64,000 bases of DNA from JAGPDB01 sp046331265 (GTDB lineage Bacteria > Actinomycetota > Acidimicrobiia > IMCC26256 > JAGPDB01), in NCBI GenBank assembly GCA_046331265.1, contig JAXLRE010000002.1, positions 160,669-224,668 of the forward strand. The letters are read 5' to 3'. Below, piece after piece: positions 41,855 to 51,159 of this stretch. The notes beneath the pieces were generated by a model. It was not told the DNA's origin and ran no database searches. It saw only the letters and a list, made by a program, of their open reading frames with translations. Both the position numbers and the translations under genes were made by a program. Each line of letters opens with the position of its first letter. The stretch's first letter is position 1.

Positions 41855-43483
41855 ATGAACGTAGTTATAATAGGCGGTGTCGCTGGAGGAATGTCGTGCG
41901 CCACAAGATTAAGGCGACTAGATGAAAATGCTCAAATAACTGTAATAGAACGTGGCGAACATGTTTCATTTGCTAACTGTGGATTACCTTACTTTGCGGG
42001 AGGGGTAATCGAGGAAAAAGATAATCTTTTATTACAGACTCCACAAAGTTTAAAAAAACGTTTCAATATTGATGTAAAAGTAAAACATGAAGTAATAAAA
42101 ATAAAACCAGAATCTCAAGAAGTAGTTGTAAAAAATATACAAAATAATGTGATTGAAATAATTAGTTACGACAAGCTTGTACTTTCTATGGGTGCAGCAC
42201 CTTTTATCCCGCCAATGGAAGGTTCTGAAAATCTAATCACTTTAAGAAATATTGAAGATTTAGATAAATTAGTAGAACGTATACAAAAATCAAAACAAAA
42301 CAATTCAACTGCGATCGTAATTGGCGCTGGATTTATTGGGTTAGAAGTAGCAGAAAATCTAAAACATCAGGGGTTAGAAGTAACTCTAATAGAACTTGCA
42401 AATCAAGTATTGCCACCACTCGATAAAGATATGGCTTACTTTGTGGAGCGAGAATTGATTTCAAAAGGTATCAGTTTGAAGTTAGGATTATCTGTCACAT
42501 CTGCAACTCAAAATTCAGTAAAACTATCAAACGGCGAAACAATAAACGCAGATCTATTGTTTGCAAGTATAGGAGTGCGTCCAGAGATCAAAATTGCGCA
42601 AGATGCTGGAATTGAAATAGGAAAACGTGGTGGAGTAGTTGTAAACAACTCTATGCAAACAAATATGAAAAATATTTATGCAGTCGGAGATATGGTTGAA
42701 AAAATTGATGCATTAACTGGTGATTCAACGCTTATTGCGCTTGCAAATATTGCTAATAAACAAGGTAGAAGAGCTGCCGACTCAATCGCTGGTATTAAAG
42801 TGCCGATTGAAACTAATAAATCTAACGGAACCGCAGTAGTTAAAGTATTTGATCTTACTGTTGCAATGACGGGACAGTCATCTAAAAGATTAGAAAATAT
42901 CAACAAGCAATACACTTCAATTCATATCCATCCAAATAACCATGCTGGATACTATCCAGGTGCTAAACAGATGCACCTAGTTGTTCATATCGATCCAATT
43001 ACAGGGGAAATATTTGGAGCACAAGGCGTAGGGCCTAGTGATGTAGCGAGAAGAATAGATGTTATTTCTACTGCAATGCGTGGCGGAATTAAGGCCCAAG
43101 AGTTAATAGATATTGAGTTGGCCTACGCACCGCAATATGGCTCTGCAAAAGATGCAATAAATATGATCGGGTACATTGCAGAAGGAATTGTTGTAGAAAA
43201 AAATCATGTAATTTCTGTCCAGAACATATCTGGTCAACAAGTATTAGATGTCAGGACAGAAGAAGAGTTTATGCAAGGTCATATACCTGGTTCGTTGAAC
43301 ATTGAAATTGATCAGTTACGTGAACGACACAGTGAGCTTAATAAAAATATAGAAGTTATAGTTACTTGCCAAGTTGGACAGCGCGGACATAGTGCAACGA
43401 AACTTCTTAGGAACCTTGGCTACGATGCATATAATTTAGATGGCGGATACCTAACGTGGAGTGCCTTTCAGGGACAACACTGA
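41855..43483 (+). CDS. CoA-disulfide/persulfide reductase with C-terminal rhodanese domain
   Basis: 542 residues. The FAD-binding N-terminus is VVIIGGVAGGMSCATRLRRL, with active cysteine C42 in SFANCGLPY; the NAD-binding motif is VIGAGFIGLEVAENL, and the dimerisation domain runs to about 445. The rhodanese domain is about 460-542 (VLDVRTEEEFMQGHIPGSLN, catalytic C505 in TCQVGQRGH). CDR-rhodanese fusions reduce CoA-persulfides and disulfides with NAD(P)H in sulfide and S0 metabolism. AGAGAGAA precedes the ATG; 20 bp after the CstR-like gene. Confidence 0.92.
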   Translation: MNVVIIGGVAGGMSCATRLRRLDENAQITVIERGEHVSFANCGLPYFAGGVIEEKDNLLLQTPQSLKKRFNIDVKVKHEVIKIKPESQEVVVKNIQNNVIEIISYDKLVLSMGAAPFIPPMEGSENLITLRNIEDLDKLVERIQKSKQNNSTAIVIGAGFIGLEVAENLKHQGLEVTLIELANQVLPPLDKDMAYFVERELISKGISLKLGLSVTSATQNSVKLSNGETINADLLFASIGVRPEIKIAQDAGIEIGKRGGVVVNNSMQTNMKNIYAVGDMVEKIDALTGDSTLIALANIANKQGRRAADSIAGIKVPIETNKSNGTAVVKVFDLTVAMTGQSSKRLENINKQYTSIHIHPNNHAGYYPGAKQMHLVVHIDPITGEIFGAQGVGPSDVARRIDVISTAMRGGIKAQELIDIELAYAPQYGSAKDAINMIGYIAEGIVVEKNHVISVQNISGQQVLDVRTEEEFMQGHIPGSLNIEIDQLRERHSELNKNIEVIVTCQVGQRGHSATKLLRNLGYDAYNLDGGYLTWSAFQGQH

Positions 43484-43498
43484 CGGTTGGGTAAATAT

Positions 43499-43816
43499 TT
43501 ATAAGTCATCTAGAAGAATTTCTATAGTTACTTTTACGCTTTTATCAGACACGATCTTTTCTTTATCGCGAACAGCCTTTTTTATAGGTAACAGATAAGA
43601 CTTTCTTTTGTTATCAGGAAAAATAGAAGTTTTCCAACTAGTACTGCCTATTGTTGCCTCGACTTTTAATGAACCAAATCCTTTTGACTGTTCATGAAAC
43701 AATTCTTTGATGTCACTACTTAATGTTTTGGGTAAAGATACAAAATGCCAAGAACCTGGAGTATTGGATTGCCAAATCCATACTTTTGAATTGAAATTAA
43801 ATACAGGCGATGACAT
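43499..43816 (-). CDS. DUF1905 domain protein
   Basis: 105 residues: VWIWQSNTPGSWHFVSLPKT, GFGSLKVEATIGSTSWKTSI, and SYLLPIKKAVRDKEKI...VKVTIEIL. This is the stand-alone DUF1905 beta-barrel domain. No function is known. Convergent with the CoA-disulfide reductase gene and divergent from the broken dehydrogenase. Confidence 0.86.
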   Translation of the reverse strand: MSSPVFNFNSKVWIWQSNTPGSWHFVSLPKTLSSDIKELFHEQSKGFGSLKVEATIGSTSWKTSIFPDNKRKSYLLPIKKAVRDKEKIVSDKSVKVTIEILLDDL

Positions 43817-43907
43817 AGCGATAGATAATAATACCTGAAGAACAACTTATTGCATGTAAGTATTCTTACGGCATTTTTTTGTTTACGTTCGTTTATAGTT
43901 ATTTCTA

Positions 43908-44864
43908 TGAAAGCAGCAGTAGTAAGTAAATATGGATCAACTGATTTTGTTGAGATAAACGATATCGAGAAACCAGAAATTGGTAAAGAAGAAATATTAG
44001 TTAAGGTACACGTGGCAGCTGTAACTTCTGCAGATTCAAGAATTCGCCGTGCTAAATTCCCAAAAGGATTTACGATTCCAGCCAAACTGATCTATGGAAT
44101 AAATAGGCCGCGAATTAAAACAGTGGGATGTATTTTTTCTGGTGTTGTAGAGCAAGTAGGTTCAGCGGTAACTCATTTTGCTGTTGGTGATGAAGTTTGT
44201 GGTTCAACAGGTTTAAAGATTGGCATGCACATGCGGAATATTTGAAAATAAAGGAATCTAAAGCAGTTGTAAAAAAACCGTCAAACGTTTCTCATGAAGA
44301 TGCTGCAGGCATTATATTTGGCGGTGGATTACAGCTCTGTATTTTCTTCGCGACAAACTAAAAGTAGGTATTGGTGAAAACATTTTAGTTAATGGTGGTT
44401 CTGGTGCAGTTGGCACAAATGCAATTCAAATTGCGAAGTTATATGGTGGAAAAGTAACGGCTGTGACAAGTGGTAAAAATGCGGAACTTGTAAAAAGTTT
44501 GGGTGCTACAGAAGTTATTGATTATATAAATACAGATGTTGCTAGTTTGTCTAACCAATTCGACGTCGTTTTAGATACGGTAGGTAACATTCCAATTAAG
44601 CTCGCAAAAAAATTGCTGACACCTAATGGCAGAGCAGCTTTAATTGTTGCAAGTTTGTGGGAAACAATAACTGCAAGAGGGAATATTATTGCTGGACCTG
44701 CTCCAGAAAAGAAAGAAGATATCGAGGAACTCTTGGACCTTGTTGGACAAGAGAAACTTAAGGTACTTATAGATTCTAGATTTTCTTTAGATGACATAAA
44801 AAGCGCATATGCTCAGGCAGACTCGGGTCACAAGGTAGGAAATATACTAATTTCCATGACTTGA
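43908..44864 (+). pseudogene. Zinc-type alcohol dehydrogenase/quinone oxidoreductase, two frameshifts
   Basis: The N-terminus MKAAVVSKYGSTDFVEI and GDEVCGSTGLKIGM is MDR-family. At about 44228 the frame breaks: an apparent 2-nt insertion (CACA for CA), after which HAEYLKIKES continues in another frame. At about 44329 an apparent 1-nt loss (TTACAG for TTAACAG) shifts it again to ...GENILVNGGSGAVGTNAIQI and the NADPH-binding half, which ends normally at 44864. All pieces of a normal-length protein (about 318 residues) are present, so either decay is recent or these are sequencing errors. Confidence 0.82.
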
Positions 44865-44889
44865 CATATACCCCCAGGGGGTATAGTAT
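44861..44889 (+). promoter_or_regulatory. csoR promoter with copper operator
   Basis: TTGACA at 44861-44866 and TAGTAT at 44884-44889, 17 bp apart, flank a perfect palindrome TATACCCCC-A-GGGGGTATA (44867-44885). The start codon at 44897 lies about where transcription would begin, so the mRNA is probably leaderless. The -35 box overlaps the stop of the upstream dehydrogenase. Confidence 0.83.
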
Positions 44890-44896
44890 CCGTATC

Positions 44897-45190
44897 ATGG
44901 ATCATCAAACACACGGTTATCACCAAAATAAAGAAGCAGTGCTTAAGCGACTAGCTCGTATCGAAGGTCAAGTTCGAGGAATAAAGGAAATGGTCAATAA
45001 CGATCGTTACTGTATAGATATTCTCGATCAAGTTTCTGCATGTTCGAAAGCATTGAAAAAAGTAGCCGTGCTTTTAACGAAAGATCATCTTGAACATTGT
45101 GTTGCTGAATCCATACAAAGCGATAAAGACAGTGGTAAATCAAAAATTGAAGAAGCAATTAATGCAATAGATAGATTGGCGACATCATGA
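44897..45190 (+). CDS. csoR: Copper-sensing repressor CsoR
   Basis: 97 residues of the DUF156 family: NKEAVLKRLARIEGQVRGIK, DRYCIDILDQVSACSKALKK. C39, H64 and C68 reproduce the Cu(I) ligand spacing of mycobacterial CsoR (C36, H61, C65). The apo form would sit on the palindrome directly upstream, and Cu(I) would release it. The stop overlaps the copB start (ATGA). The open frame extends upstream to 44861 but runs through the operator. Confidence 0.92.
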   Translation: MDHQTHGYHQNKEAVLKRLARIEGQVRGIKEMVNNDRYCIDILDQVSACSKALKKVAVLLTKDHLEHCVAESIQSDKDSGKSKIEEAINAIDRLATS

Positions 45191-47294
45191 ACGAACACAC
45201 ATGTTGTACAACGGACGAGAAGGAAACTAAAACACATAACTCACATGATTGTTGTTCGCATGAACATGAGAAACGCCATGATCATGAGCACAATCATCAG
45301 AGCATGAACCATTGCGGGATGGAAGGTCATGGTGGCCATGGCGATCATGCAGCAATGTTCAAAGAAAAATTTTGGATAAGTTTTGTTTTAACTATCCCTG
45401 CAGTTTTCTATAGTCATATGCTACAAAATCTTTTTGGGTATATGGCTCCAATGTTTCCAGGTTCCCATTGGGTTGCCCCTATTTTTGCAATGATTGTATT
45501 TGTCTATGGTGGGCCAGTATTTCTAAAAGCTGGATGGTCGGAAATAAAAAACAAAGCTCCTGGAATGATGCTTCTAATCTCAATGGGATTAATTGTTGCA
45601 TTCTTTGCATCGTTATTTACTGAATTTGGTTGGATTGATGTCGACTTATGGTTTGAATTAGCAACGTTGATAACAATCATGCTTCTTGGACACTGGATTG
45701 AAATGAGGGCAGTTGGACAAGCACAAAATGCGTTAGAAGCACTTGCACATCTTTTGCCAGATGAAGCTGAAGTGGTAGATGGCGACAACATAAAAATGAT
45801 TAAGGTCGATGAACTTAAAGTTGGAGACATTGTGTTGGTACGTCCAGGCGGAAAAGTTCCAGCCGATGGTGTCATTATCGAAGGCAGCTCAGATATAGAT
45901 GAATCAATGATTACAGGAGAATCAAAAGCGGTCAATAAAACTGTTGATGACAAGGTTGTTGCAGGAACTGTCTCTGGTTCATCAGCAATTCGATTACGTG
46001 TTGATGCCGTCGGAGAAGATACATCACTCGCAGGTATATCTCGTCTTGTTCGTGAAGCACAAAACTCTCGAACAAAAGCGCAGACACTCGCGGATCGATT
46101 TGCTGCCTTGTTATTTTATGTTGCGGTAGCATCAGCTTTTTTAACAATTGTTGTTTGGACATTGCTTGGTGATTTTGAGCGTGGAATAGAAAATGCTGTA
46201 ACTGTTTTAATTATTGCTTGTCCTCATGCTCTTGGTTTAGCAATACCATTAACAATATCTGTTTCTTCAGCATTGGCAGCTAATAATGGAATTCTTGTAA
46301 AAGATAGATTAGCTCTTGAAAAAATGCGCACAATCGATACCGTTTTATTCGATAAAACAGGAACGCTTACATATGGTGAACATGAAGTTGTTGGAATCAT
46401 TTCCTGGTTTATTGGATGAAAAAGAATTTTTACTTATAGCTGGTTCGATCGAATCACAAAGTGAACATCCACTAGGTAAAGCTGTTGTACGTGCTGCTCA
46501 AGAAGTGGTAGAGCTAAAGCCCGTTAGTGAATTCACATCTAAAGCTGGTAGAGGTGTGCAAGCAAAATTTGATGGTCATACGTATGACATTGGTGGTCCT
46601 GCAATGTTGCGTGAAAATAATTTTTCAATTCCAGAAAACTTACAAAGCGAAGTTGATCACTATAAACAAAGGGGAGCGTCAATACTTTATGTGGTTCAAA
46701 ATAAAAATGTTATCGGCGCTGTTGCTCTTGAAGATAAGATTCGTCCTGAATCAAGTCAAGCCGTGAAACTTTTAGAACAGCTTGGTGTTAAGACAGTCAT
46801 GATGACAGGTGATGCAAAACAAGTTGCAGAAGCTGTTTCAAAAGATGTTGGTATTAAAGAGGTACTTGCAGAAGTCTTGCCTGAAGATAAAGATAAAAAA
46901 GTTGTCGAGCTAACAGAACAAGGTAAGAAAAGTCGCTATGGTCGGCGATGGGGTTAACGATGCTCCTGCATTGGCCCGAGCTGAAGTTGGTCTAGCTATT
47001 GGAGCCGGAACAGATTTGCAATTGAATCAGCGGAGTTATTCTTGTTTCTCGACGCCCTCGTTCGGTTGTTGGAACAATAAAATTGTCTCGCGCATCGTAT
47101 AGAAAAATGATAGAGAATTTAGCTTGGGGTGCAGGCTATAACATTGTTGCAATTCCATTAGCTGCTGGAGTGTTCACTGCTTTAGGTCTGAACCTATCGC
47201 CGGCAGTAGGCGCATTACTTATGAGTGCTTCACGGTTATTGTTGCCTGAATGCTCAGTTGCTCAGAAAAGTAAAGCTTTCAAAAGGAGAAATAA
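45187..47294 (+). pseudogene. copB: CopB-type copper-translocating P-type ATPase, several frameshifts
   Basis: The N-terminus is His/Cys-rich (HDCCSHEHEKRHDHEHNHQS). The TGES motif is intact, the TM metal site is CPH (LIIACPHALGLAIPL, about residue 343), then DKTGTLTYGEH. The frame breaks near 46405 and resumes with ESFPGLLDEKEFLLIAGSIE, breaks near 46927 (GKK then AMVGDGVNDAPAL in another frame), near 47019, near 47034 (lost G), and again near 47236-47255. All parts of a normal P1B ATPase remain. CPH is typical of CopB/P1B-3 pumps. It probably ends at TAA 47292-47294. Confidence 0.85.
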
Positions 47295-47670
47295 TGACAA
47301 GAATAAATACGTAATAGCTGCAGTAAGTTTAGTAATTTGTGTGTTGATTACTTTAGGCATATCAAATATGAATAACAATAATCACGATATGAGTTCTGGC
47401 TCCAAAATGGATATGAATATGAGCATGTCAGAAATGACCTCTCAAATGAAAGACCTTAATGGTGACAAATTTGATGCAAAGTTTATTGAAATGATGATTG
47501 TGCATCACCAAGGCGCGATCGATATGGCAGAACTTATTCCATCTCGTGCAAAGCATCAAGAAATTAAAGACTTAGGCAAAGCAATTATTAAGGCTCAAAC
47601 TGGTGAAATTAAAGATATGAAGAAGTGGCAGAAAGAATGGGACTATCAGTCAAGTCAGAGTAGCCATTAA
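47294..47670 (+). CDS. DUF305 protein, probable copper-related, frameshift near start
   Basis: A clear AAAGGAG precedes ATG 47294, but that frame stops after six codons. An apparent single-A loss around 47306 shifts to KYVIAAVSLVICVLITLGIS (TM anchor), a Met/His/Asn-rich stretch (MDMNMSMSEMTSQMKDLNGD) and the DUF305 core FIEMMIVHHQGAIDMAELIP. DUF305 proteins often accompany copper efflux genes, and the Met/His residues could bind Cu. Stop shared with the intact downstream frame at 47670. Confidence 0.75.
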
Positions 47671-47742
47671 GCGGGTATGCACATATCTAACTAGCTATTT
47701 GTGTAGCATTCTTTAACGAGTTATTACTCTTAAGGGGTGGGG

Positions 47743-49248
47743 ATGTTACGCGCTAAGAAAATTTCATATATTTTATTAGTAATAGTATTAAGCACGTTTG
47801 GAATTCTGAGTTTTTCATCAAGTGCATTTGCTGCAGCATGTGGATCGACATTTACAACACCAGAATCATCAACAGATTGTACATTCGCGAGTGGAGTTAT
47901 TTCAGTCACTGTTGATGTTTATGGTGCGAGTGGTGCAGATGGCGAAGGTGGAACTGGTGGTTTAGGTGCCGGAGGTAACGGAGGTAACGGTCAAAGAATA
48001 ATTGCAACTATCGATGTTGCTGATGGCGAAACCTTGCAATTCAATGTTGGTTCAACAGCATCAGCTACAACGCCTGGCGCTTCAGGTGCTGGCGATATGG
48101 ATGGTGGTGCAGGTGGTGTAAATGGTGGAGCATTCCTTACTTCATCTGGTGCTGGTGGTGCTGCAAGTGATGTTCGTCGATCACCTTTTAACAGAACAGA
48201 TACAGCAATTACTGCTGCTGGTGGCGGTGGTGGCGGTGGCGCTTCTGGATTTGGTCTTAATGGTGGTAATGGCGGAGCAGGATACCGTGGCGGAACTGCC
48301 GGACAAGGAACAGGAACTGCTGGAACTGACGGAGGAAACGTTGGTGATCCAGGAGGAAATGGTGGAACACCTACTATCGCATCAGGCACCGGTGGTGGCG
48401 GTGGCGGTGGCGGTGGCGCTTCGCCAAGTCAAGTAGGAAATGGTGGCGGCGGTGGCGGCGGTAACGGAATCGGTACTGGCGGTACTGGTGGCACAGGTGG
48501 TAATAACGGTAATAATGGGTCTGACTTTGATGGATTTGGTGGAGGACTTGGAGGTCTCGCTGGCATACTAGGGCAAGGAGGAGATGGACGTAATTCAATC
48601 ATCGACGCTTTAGGTCAAGGCGGTGGCGGCGGTGGCGGCTATTTCGGTGGTGGATCTGGTGGGTCCGGCGGTAATGGTGGTTCAGGTCGCGCTGCTGGTG
48701 GCGGCGGTGGCGGAGGTTCTGGCTTCCGTGAAGCTGGAGCTACACACGATTTAACTTTTGATGATAATAATACGGGTGATGGTTTCATAATTCTTAGTGC
48801 AATATCTTCTAATGCGCCAACATCTGCAACAAAAGGTTCATCGTTTTCATATGCTCCGACAACATTTGGTTTTACCGGTTCTGGTATTCCAGATCCAACA
48901 ACTCCAACATGGTCAATAAGTTCTGGCACGTTGCCATCGGGATTAACGTTGAACACTTCAACCGGAGAAATTACAGGCATTGCGTTAGCTGAAGGAACAT
49001 TTAATTTTGTTTTAACTGCTTCTGCAACATTACCTGGTACTGAAGTTCGAGAATCATCACAGTCTATTTCTTTAGTAGTGGGTGCTGCTGCAACTACAAC
49101 AACTTCAGTTGTTGCTGCTCCTAGCGGTGTGAATGGGACATTGTCTTCAACAGGTAATACCCCAATGCCACAAGTAATATTTGCGGCCACTTTATTGGTA
49201 TTAGGTTCTGGACTTGCTTTAGTTTCGATGAAAAAACGGTTGATTTAA
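47743..49248 (+). CDS. Glycine-rich secreted protein with LPxTG-like C-terminus
   Basis: About 501 residues, ATG with a G-rich AAGGGGTGGGG upstream. Signal peptide to about 30 (SFSSSAFAAA), a long Gly/Asn-rich low-complexity part (about 60-345), then a putative Ig-like domain (GIPDPTTPTWSISSGTLPSG, LTLNTSTGEITGIA). The C-terminal sorting-type end is LSSTG followed by a hydrophobic helix and KKR. LSSTG deviates from LPxTG at position 2. Likely cell-surface. The glycine repeats create false open frames on both strands. Confidence 0.8.
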   Translation: MLRAKKISYILLVIVLSTFGILSFSSSAFAAACGSTFTTPESSTDCTFASGVISVTVDVYGASGADGEGGTGGLGAGGNGGNGQRIIATIDVADGETLQFNVGSTASATTPGASGAGDMDGGAGGVNGGAFLTSSGAGGAASDVRRSPFNRTDTAITAAGGGGGGGASGFGLNGGNGGAGYRGGTAGQGTGTAGTDGGNVGDPGGNGGTPTIASGTGGGGGGGGGASPSQVGNGGGGGGGNGIGTGGTGGTGGNNGNNGSDFDGFGGGLGGLAGILGQGGDGRNSIIDALGQGGGGGGGYFGGGSGGSGGNGGSGRAAGGGGGGGSGFREAGATHDLTFDDNNTGDGFIILSAISSNAPTSATKGSSFSYAPTTFGFTGSGIPDPTTPTWSISSGTLPSGLTLNTSTGEITGIALAEGTFNFVLTASATLPGTEVRESSQSISLVVGAAATTTTSVVAAPSGVNGTLSSTGNTPMPQVIFAATLLVLGSGLALVSMKKRLI

Positions 49249-49266
49249 CTAGCTAAATCAACCGTT
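49235..49266. terminator. Hairpin after the glycine-rich gene
   Basis: AACGGTTGATTTA and TAAATCAACCGTT form a perfect 13-bp stem with loop ACTAGC, spanning the stop codon. No long T-run follows. It lies between two plus-strand genes. Confidence 0.6.
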
Positions 49267-49284
49267 CTCTATTATCATTTTGAG

Positions 49285-50103
49285 ATGTCTCAAGGTGCTA
49301 ATGGATCTAGTTCTTTGCCTCTTTTTCTTGTTGTAAATGATGATGGTATTGACTCGGAAGGTATAGTCGAGCTTGCAGACAAGCTAAGTGAAATTGGAAA
49401 TGTAATAGTTGCAGCTCCTTTGCATCCACATTCTGGTGCAGGTCGCATCTTGCCTAACTCTCCATGGAACTCTGGTACTGGTGTAATTGTTGAACGTGTA
49501 TTAGATGTAAAACATCCAGAACGAGTTAAAGCTTTTGCTGTTGATACAACACCAGCGGGATGTGTTGTGCACGCTTTAGCTGAACTATTAGAAGATGGTG
49601 TGAAACCAGATTTATGTTTCAGTGGAATTAATTTCGGTGGGAATGTTGGTCTTCACATTTATGCTTCAGGAACAGTAGGAGCAGCTTTAGAAGCAGCTTC
49701 ATCAGGTATTGCTTCGATTGCAATTTCCCAACAGTTACCTGATCGAAGTGCTAGGCCAGATACCGTTGAAGGTAAACGTGAAATGATGAGTACCGCGGCG
49801 GAAATTGCAAAACGTTTTGCAATAAAAATTTTAGAAACTGGAATGCACAAAACTCAGCTATGTTTAAATGTAAATGTTCCCGATAATGCCACCCTAGATA
49901 CTCCAATAAGATTTGTCGACCAGACATTAGAGACAGGTATCACATGGAATTTCGATGGTTCACGCGATAGATCTCAACCATTTCAACCTGAACCTAGTTG
50001 GACTAGAGAAATGGTTTTCCCTGAAGGTGGCGATTTGCACGAATTATTGGTAGCTAGAAATATAACTGTCACTCCATTAGCAATCGGGATTGCAAGATCA
50101 TAA
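49285..50103 (+). CDS. surE: 5'/3'-nucleotidase SurE
   Basis: 272 residues. FLVVNDDGIDSEGI carries the metal-binding Asp pair, and VVAAP-like IVAAPLHPHSGAG, SGINFGGNVG (third metal/phosphate site) and GTVGAALEAA are SurE hallmarks. It removes phosphate from nucleoside 5'- and 3'-monophosphates and related substrates. The C-terminal half is longer and less conserved than in E. coli SurE. Confidence 0.9.
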   Translation: MSQGANGSSSLPLFLVVNDDGIDSEGIVELADKLSEIGNVIVAAPLHPHSGAGRILPNSPWNSGTGVIVERVLDVKHPERVKAFAVDTTPAGCVVHALAELLEDGVKPDLCFSGINFGGNVGLHIYASGTVGAALEAASSGIASIAISQQLPDRSARPDTVEGKREMMSTAAEIAKRFAIKILETGMHKTQLCLNVNVPDNATLDTPIRFVDQTLETGITWNFDGSRDRSQPFQPEPSWTREMVFPEGGDLHELLVARNITVTPLAIGIARS

Positions 50104-50145
50104 AGCAGACCATATGGTTCTTGGACGAATTGTTGAGCGTTAGTT

Positions 50146-50625
50146 TTAATTCCCCAAATTCATGACTATTGCATCGTGTCCTGTTGCTTCGATAATTTTT
50201 TTAAGTTCAGAACCTTTAAAAAATATTGATGCAGTATTGTCGTTCGGGTGAAAGCCAACTTCTTTATCGCTAAGAATGTTGCTATCTAAAATAACTTCTA
50301 TATCATTGTTGTTGTCATTCAGTAAGCCAAAAACAGAAACTGATCCTGGAGTTACTCCTAGTTTTTCCATGAGAACATCTGGTTTTGCAAAGTTTAATTT
50401 CTTTGTATTTAACTCTTGAGAAATTAATTTTGTATCTAAACGAGTAATGCCATGCATTATCACCATTATCGTACGACCTGTTTTATCTTGAAGGACAAGA
50501 TTTTTTGTTGGTAGTTGTTTGTCTAGCAAGGCAAGTGATTCTTTGACGGTAAAGACTGCTTCATGGTCTTCCCAACGGTATTTAATGCCTAGATTATCTA
50601 ACAAATGCAGGATTGTTTCTTTCAC
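50146..50625 (-). CDS. YbaK/ProX-type aminoacyl-tRNA deacylase
   Basis: About 159 residues from GTG 50625 (VKETILHLLDNLGIKYRWED); the open frame continues upstream but would overlap the next gene's promoter. TKNLVLQDKTGRTIMVIMHG, LGVTPGSVSVFGLLND and EVGFHPNDNTASIFF match the YbaK/EbsC fold, PrdX/ProX subgroup, which deacylates mischarged Ala-tRNA(Pro). Free-standing, not part of ProRS. Confidence 0.85.
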   Translation of the reverse strand: MKETILHLLDNLGIKYRWEDHEAVFTVKESLALLDKQLPTKNLVLQDKTGRTIMVIMHGITRLDTKLISQELNTKKLNFAKPDVLMEKLGVTPGSVSVFGLLNDNNNDIEVILDSNILSDKEVGFHPNDNTASIFFKGSELKKIIEATGHDAIVMNLGN

Positions 50626-50668
50626 GATTAGAATTTTACATACAATCTCAAACAAAGGAGGCCAATAA

Positions 50669-51112
50669 ATGAAAGACATAATAACTAGAGAATTATCAAT
50701 TAAGGCTGAACAAGAAAATGTATACAATGTAATGGCTCAACCAGAGCTAATTACACAATGGTTTCCTGATCGAGTTGAAGGTAACTTTCAAGTAGGTGAA
50801 CGAGCAAAGTTATTTTTTGATGGGTATAACGGTTTTTCTCAAATATATATAGAAACAGCACAACCGTATAGTCATTTTGGATTTCGTTGGGCGCCAGGTG
50901 GTATTGAGTTCCCAGGTGATGTTTTAGATGGGCCAAATACATTAGTGGAGTTTTTCTTAGCAACTATTGGAGATAAAACTAAGGTTGTCGTGACTGAATC
51001 AGGTTTTGATTCTTTGCCAGATGATATTAAAGAACAGAGTTGGAAAATGAATTCAGAAGGTTGGGATTTCATGTTGTCTCGTCTGGAAAAAGTATCTTTC
51101 TATGGTGATTAA
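50669..51112 (+). CDS. SRPBCC/AHSA1-domain protein
   Basis: 147 residues: ITRELSIKAEQENVYNVMAQ, PELITQWFPD, FGFRWAPGGI and a C-terminal helix SEGWDFMLSRLEKV. This is the activator-of-Hsp90-like START fold, hydrophobic-ligand-binding. A strong AAAGGAGG precedes the ATG. Function unknown; members often accompany ArsR-like regulators, none here. Confidence 0.87.
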   Translation: MKDIITRELSIKAEQENVYNVMAQPELITQWFPDRVEGNFQVGERAKLFFDGYNGFSQIYIETAQPYSHFGFRWAPGGIEFPGDVLDGPNTLVEFFLATIGDKTKVVVTESGFDSLPDDIKEQSWKMNSEGWDFMLSRLEKVSFYGD

Positions 51113-51159
51113 AACAAAGTAATACGAACATAAATTTATTGCCCTGATATTCTTTATCG

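Noticed and set aside
47980..49190. Several open reading frames opposite to or overlapping the glycine-rich gene
   Set aside because: They are products of GGN-rich codons in the real gene (Pro/Val-rich or His-rich translations) with no ribosome sites.
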